Assembly (NCBI GenBank): GCA_905234005.1
Contig: CAJOFW010000165.1
Span: forward strand, 1 to 7,518
DNA: 7,518 nucleotides
Source: an uncultured Oscillospiraceae bacterium
GTDB lineage: Bacteria; Bacillota; Clostridia; Oscillospirales; Oscillospiraceae
Direction of reading: 5' to 3'
How positions within the stretch are numbered: position 1 is the stretch's first letter; each line of letters opens with the position of its first letter. This document shows positions 4,516-7,518 of this stretch, piece after piece. Below the pieces are notes generated by a model. That model worked only from the letters and a program-made list of their open reading frames with translations, was not told the DNA's origin and did no database searches. The translations under genes were made by a program, and so were the position numbers.

Positions 4516-5610
4516 CTATTGGACGAAGTAGATACGCAGTACGAGGCCGGACGCCCCGTCGGTGTAGCTGACGGAGCCGTACCGGTCGGTGAGACCGGGG
4601 ACGCGGAATATCTCCGAGCGGCCGAACAGCTCGTCAAACGCCTCCGTCAGCGCCGCCTGTGAGCCGAACTTCAGCTCGACGGAGCCGTCGTCCAGCGCCG
4701 CGGCGATCTTCTCGAAGACCGCGTCGCGGTCATAGTCCGCAAGGTACAGGCCGAACACGCGGTAGTAGTCGTATGTCGTTTCGACGCATTCGGGCGGCGT
4801 CTCGCCGTCGTCGATCGTGTGGGTCAGAAGCAGCTCGTCCGTCGTGACGCAGAAAAACTCATGCGTCAGCACATCGGCGCCGCCGAGGTTCACGGGGTCG
4901 TCCCATGTGACGTCCACATAATAATACGCGCCGTCAAGATTTACATAATTCCAGGCGTGCGATATCCCGCCGGCCACGCCGGTCACGCTGCCGCACTCGA
5001 TGCCGAGCGCCTGCAGGAGAAGCTGGTACGCGGCGGTATAGCCGGCGCAGACGGCTTTGTGCTCGACGAGACAGCCGTAGGCGGAGCCGCTTTCGGTCGT
5101 GAACGAGTATTCGTCGTCGGGCAGGGCGGCGGTCTCGGCGTCGTACTCCGTCGTTTCGACGAGGAGGTCGTGGATATACAGCGCCTTTTGGAAGTCGGTC
5201 CATTCGTCGTCCACCGCCGTCAGGATGGCCTCCAGCTCGGCGTCCAGGCGCTGGCGCTTTGCGGTCAGCTCATCGCCGGAGCAGGACAGGATCGGCGCAA
5301 AGGTGAGCGTGGAGCGGCCGTTCACGGTGACCGTCCGGCCGGTGTAGCCGCTGCGCACCCAGAACAGCTCCGGGTGATCGCGGAGCACGCGGTCGAACGC
5401 GGCGGCGGCGTCCTCCGCCTCGACGTCACGCAGGATGATCTCGGCGTCGCCGCTCTGCAGGGATGCGAAAATCGCGTCGTACAGCGCCTCGGCGTTCATC
5501 GTGTCGGCGGCGGCGTCGCGCAGAAGCCGTGCGCCGCAGGAGACGGTCAGGCACAGACACAGCGCCGCGAGCACGCACAGCGTCCGGAAAAAGGGGCGTG
5601 AACGTCTCAT
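4516..5610 (-). CDS. Exported transglutaminase-like superfamily protein
   Basis: The 364-residue protein starts with an export signal (MRRSRPFFRTLCVLAALCLC, then LTVSCG). Cys25 could be a lipidation site, but the lipobox is poor (Thr at -3). An N-terminal region contains the DHPELFWVRSGY motif (78-89) that commonly precedes this domain in Clostridia. The transglutaminase core has Cys188 (KAVCAGYTAAYQLLLQALGI), His218 (ISHAWNYVNLDGAYYYVDV) and Asp233 (VDVTWDDP), a complete Cys-His-Asp triad like that of CYK3-type proteins. Such proteins act as peptidases or crosslinking enzymes; bacterial substrates are mostly unknown, with cell-wall or surface proteins most likely. It begins one base after the upstream membrane protein gene stops and lacks a clear ribosome binding site, so it is probably translationally coupled. 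Confidence 0.85.
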   Translation of the reverse strand: MRRSRPFFRTLCVLAALCLCLTVSCGARLLRDAAADTMNAEALYDAIFASLQSGDAEIILRDVEAEDAAAAFDRVLRDHPELFWVRSGYTGRTVTVNGRSTLTFAPILSCSGDELTAKRQRLDAELEAILTAVDDEWTDFQKALYIHDLLVETTEYDAETAALPDDEYSFTTESGSAYGCLVEHKAVCAGYTAAYQLLLQALGIECGSVTGVAGGISHAWNYVNLDGAYYYVDVTWDDPVNLGGADVLTHEFFCVTTDELLLTHTIDDGETPPECVETTYDYYRVFGLYLADYDRDAVFEKIAAALDDGSVELKFGSQAALTEAFDELFGRSEIFRVPGLTDRYGSVSYTDGASGLVLRIYFVQ

Positions 5611-5611
5611 A

Positions 5612-6409
5612 TCATTTCGCGTGCTCGCCCTCGGAGGCGAACGTGTGATTCGAGACGATGAGGAAGCCCCAGAGAAGCTGCGCGGCGGCGACGGCGGCGA
5701 AGCAGATGCCCTCGGCGATCGTGTGATCGTCGCCGGCGGCCATGATGGAGAGGAAGGCCCCGAAATGGCAGCAGAACACGGCGCGTTTCGGATTCGGCTC
5801 GCCGAAGAACCAGCCCGCGATGTAGTAGAACGACATCAGCGAGGCGCACACGGCGAGAACCTCGATCGCGAACGACCAGATCACGGGATTGGACGCGGCG
5901 GCCTTGTAGACCGCGATGAGCCACAGCGCGCCGAACGCGATGAGCAGCACGGAGCCGACGCGGCAGAATCCGCCCTTTTCCGGCTTCTGCGCGTACAGCG
6001 TCAGAATCGCCATGCCCGCCGCGGCCGCGAACGTCGCAAGGGCGAAGACGCGGCGGATGCCGAGCTGTGTCTCGCCCCACGAGTCGAGCGTGAGAAGCTG
6101 CGCGACGGCGGAGACGAAAAACAGCGCCGCGACGGCCCATGCCGCCGCGTTTTCGATCCATGAGGCGTTTTTGAAGGCGATCTCCGGCGCAAGCGGCGCG
6201 TTCATCCGTTTGAGCTGCCAGGAGAGGAACGCCATCGCGGCCGCCACGATCGCGATGACCAGCGTCACGAGGAAGCTGATGCCCATGCCGCGAGTGGCAA
6301 GGCCGGTCTCCTCGTCGATGATGCGGAGAGTTTGCAGCCAGCGGAGCAGAAAGCCCAGCGCGCTGGCGACAACGGTAAAGCTTGTGAGCTTATAGGCAGT
6401 GCTGCGCAT
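5612..6409 (-). CDS. Uncharacterised multi-pass membrane protein
   Basis: I do not recognise a named family. Counted from the chosen ATG the protein has 265 residues and seven or eight hydrophobic segments, at about 8-25, 43-63, 87-106, 119-139, 151-169, 176-196, 206-225 and 231-252. Short loops include RIIDEETGLATRG after segment one and GEPNPKRA before segment seven. The reading frame is open to a TTG at 6475, but that TTG is part of the -35 box of the promoter at 6447-6475. An ATG at 6421 is also possible but has its purine stretch only one base away. The ATG at 6409 is preferred because GGTGA lies five bases upstream and the leader would be about 30 bases. The gene is first in an operon with the transglutaminase-like gene, which suggests a joint envelope function; this is inference. 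Confidence 0.75.
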   Translation of the reverse strand: MRSTAYKLTSFTVVASALGFLLRWLQTLRIIDEETGLATRGMGISFLVTLVIAIVAAAMAFLSWQLKRMNAPLAPEIAFKNASWIENAAAWAVAALFFVSAVAQLLTLDSWGETQLGIRRVFALATFAAAAGMAILTLYAQKPEKGGFCRVGSVLLIAFGALWLIAVYKAAASNPVIWSFAIEVLAVCASLMSFYYIAGWFFGEPNPKRAVFCCHFGAFLSIMAAGDDHTIAEGICFAAVAAAQLLWGFLIVSNHTFASEGEHAK

Positions 6410-6446
6410 ATTTGTCACCATTCTTCCATAGGATTGTACGAATCTG

Positions 6447-6475
6447 ATTGTATACCCAACGATGAACCCCGTCAA
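6447..6475 (-). promoter_or_regulatory. Promoter of the membrane protein-transglutaminase operon
   Basis: The minus strand has TTGACG (6475-6470), a 17-base spacer and TACAAT (6452-6447). A second TACAATC begins 14 bases after the first (6438-6432). The -35 is about 20 bases from the spoIID start and beside the spoIID ribosome binding site, so the two divergent units share one 86-bp gap. No convincing sigma-E promoter for spoIID was found in it. Confidence 0.65.
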
Positions 6476-6495
6476 GCCAGGGAGGAGAATTGATC

Positions 6496-7437
6496 ATGAG
6501 AACGAAAACCCGAACCGCCGTCAAAACGCTCGTATGGTGCCTGATATTCACCGGTCTGACCTTTCTGTTTCGCCGGGCGGCGCCGCCGGAGACGGCGGAG
6601 GACGCCGTCCCGTCCCACGACGGCGGGATATGCCTTGCCCTGCTGACGGACGACGGGATCGAGTCCGTCACGATGGAGGCGTATCTGCGGCGCGCCGTGG
6701 CGGCGGAGATGCCGGCGTCGTTCGGCCTCGAGGCGCTCAAGGCGCAGGCCGTCGCGATACGGACGTATGTGCTCGCGTCGCACCGGCACGACAACGCCGA
6801 TATCTGCGCGGACAGCGGCTGCTGCCTCGCATGCAGGACCGAGGACGAGCTTCGGACGCTCTGGGGCGACGATTACGCCGCAAACACGGCGCTTATCGCC
6901 GCCGCCGTCGCCGAGACGGACGGCGAGGTGCTGACGTACGGCGGAAAGGCCATACAGGCCGTGTTTCACGCAAGCTCCGCCGGGGCGACCGAAGCGAGCG
7001 GCAACGTATGGACGGAGCAGCCGTATCTTGTGAGTGTCGCAAGCCCCGAGACGGCGGAGGCCGTGCCGAACCTTCTCACGACCGTGACCGTGACGCCGGA
7101 CGGGCTGGCCGAGGCGCTCGGCTTTTCGCCGGTCGGGGAGCCGGTATCGTGGCTCGAGGGGACGAGCTGCGACTCGGCGGGCCGTGTCGAAACGGTGAAG
7201 CTGTGCGGCGAGACATACGACGGCGCGGCCGTGCGGCGGGCGCTGGGGCTGTCCAGCACGGCGTTTTCGGTGCTGTTCGACGGGGAGTCGTTCGTCTTCA
7301 CCGCCGCCGGCAGCGGGCACGGCGTCGGCATGAGCCAGTACGGCGCGAAGCTCCTCGCGGCGGAGGGGTGGACGTACGACGAGATCCTGTCGCACTACTA
7401 CCCCGGCGCCGTGCTCACGCACCCGGACGAGACATAG
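6496..7437 (+). CDS. spoIID: SpoIID, sporulation-specific peptidoglycan lytic transglycosylase
   Basis: The 313-residue protein belongs to the SpoIID/LytB family. In spore formers it cleaves peptidoglycan glycan strands during engulfment, working with the amidase/endopeptidase SpoIIP and SpoIIM at the mother-cell membrane. An N-terminal membrane anchor (about 10-26) precedes the catalytic domain. The catalytic glutamate is Glu71 in RRAVAAEMPASFGLEALKAQ, continuing AVAIRTYVL. Later conserved blocks are FHASSAGATE (157-166), GHGVGMSQYGAK (274-285) and the C-terminal YDEILSHYYPGA. His98, Cys104 and Cys110 keep the His-X5-Cys-X5-Cys spacing I recall for the zinc site of Clostridioides difficile SpoIID. 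The region is unusually cysteine-rich (104, 109, 110, 113). The frame extends to a TTG at 6490, but the ATG at 6496 is the better start, eight bases after GGAGGAG. spoIIP and spoIIM are not in this window. Confidence 0.94.
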   Translation: MRTKTRTAVKTLVWCLIFTGLTFLFRRAAPPETAEDAVPSHDGGICLALLTDDGIESVTMEAYLRRAVAAEMPASFGLEALKAQAVAIRTYVLASHRHDNADICADSGCCLACRTEDELRTLWGDDYAANTALIAAAVAETDGEVLTYGGKAIQAVFHASSAGATEASGNVWTEQPYLVSVASPETAEAVPNLLTTVTVTPDGLAEALGFSPVGEPVSWLEGTSCDSAGRVETVKLCGETYDGAAVRRALGLSSTAFSVLFDGESFVFTAAGSGHGVGMSQYGAKLLAAEGWTYDEILSHYYPGAVLTHPDET

Positions 7438-7441
7438 AGCG

Positions 7442-7460
7442 GACGCGGCGGCGGCGCGTC
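7442..7460. terminator. GC-rich hairpin between spoIID and the next gene, possible terminator
   Basis: GACGCG (7442-7447) and CGCGTC (7455-7460) form a short stem with a 7-base loop just after the spoIID stop. No T-run follows on either strand, so it is weak evidence for an intrinsic terminator. Confidence 0.3.
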
Positions 7461-7465
7461 ACGGG

Positions 7466-7518
7466 TCAGGACCACGCGCCGTCGCCGTCGGCGGCGTGCC
7501 ATTGGCCGTCCGGGCCTT
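7466..7518 (-). CDS. C-terminal end of a gene entering from the right edge (partial)
   Basis: On the minus strand one frame reads GPDGQWHAADGDGAWS and stops with TGA at 7468-7466. The composition (Gly/Asp/Trp) looks like the tail of a real protein, and the position, convergent with spoIID, is reasonable. Sixteen residues are too few for identification; the frame could be spurious in GC-rich DNA. Confidence 0.4.
   Translation of the reverse strand, partial: GPDGQWHAADGDGAWS

Noticed and set aside
6432..6452. OhrR operator in the membrane protein promoter (two TACAATC blocks)
   Set aside because: The TACAAT is explained as a -10 box and the downstream part does not form the required inverted repeat, so OhrR control is not supported.
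6410..6495. Sigma-E promoter for spoIID
   Set aside because: spoIID is normally sigma-E controlled, but the TATAC at 6451-6455 has no ATA-type -35 at a suitable 13-15 base distance; no confident site could be assigned.

Overview
The window looks like chromosomal DNA from a high-GC, spore-forming lineage of gut-type Clostridia (Oscillospirales-like). The reasons are a SpoIID engulfment protein, strong GGAGG ribosome binding sites, sigma-A promoters with 17-bp spacers, BIG2, Tp47-like and transglutaminase surface proteins, and GC-rich genes separated by AT-rich gaps. The placement is inferred from gene content only.

Layout. (1) 1-647, minus strand: a secreted Tp47-like surface protein, split by a one-base frameshift and running off the left edge. 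(2) 648-1123: its control region, with a promoter, two related palindromes flanking an intrinsic terminator, and a ~205-bp MITE-like element with 12-bp terminal inverted repeats and an 8-bp flanking duplication. The element lies in the tail of the next operon's terminator. (3) 1124-2816, minus strand: a two-gene operon of glutathione peroxidase followed by a radical SAM enzyme with a reduced SPASM-like tail. (4) 2817-3456: a divergent promoter region and ohrR, an organic-hydroperoxide-sensing MarR-family repressor. Together with gpx and the radical SAM gene this forms a peroxide-responsive module. (5) 3457-4445, plus strand: a zinc-ribbon/membrane-anchored/BIG2 protein behind a promoter region containing three successive perfect tandem duplications. 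(6) 4516-6409, minus strand: a multi-pass membrane protein followed one base later by a transglutaminase-like exported protein. (7) 6496-7437, plus strand: spoIID, divergent from (6). (8) 7466-7518, minus strand: the last codons of a further gene.

How it may work together. OhrR probably represses itself, and perhaps the divergent gpx-radical SAM operon, until oxidised by an organic peroxide; the peroxidase then removes peroxide. The radical SAM enzyme's substrate is not evident. The other genes are cell-envelope functions with separate promoters. I see no defence system, CRISPR array, tRNA, rRNA or complete transposase gene. The most unusual items are the radical SAM gene tied to an OhrR/GPx pair, the triple tandem duplications before the zinc-ribbon gene, the MITE inside a terminator, and the paired operators around a leader terminator.
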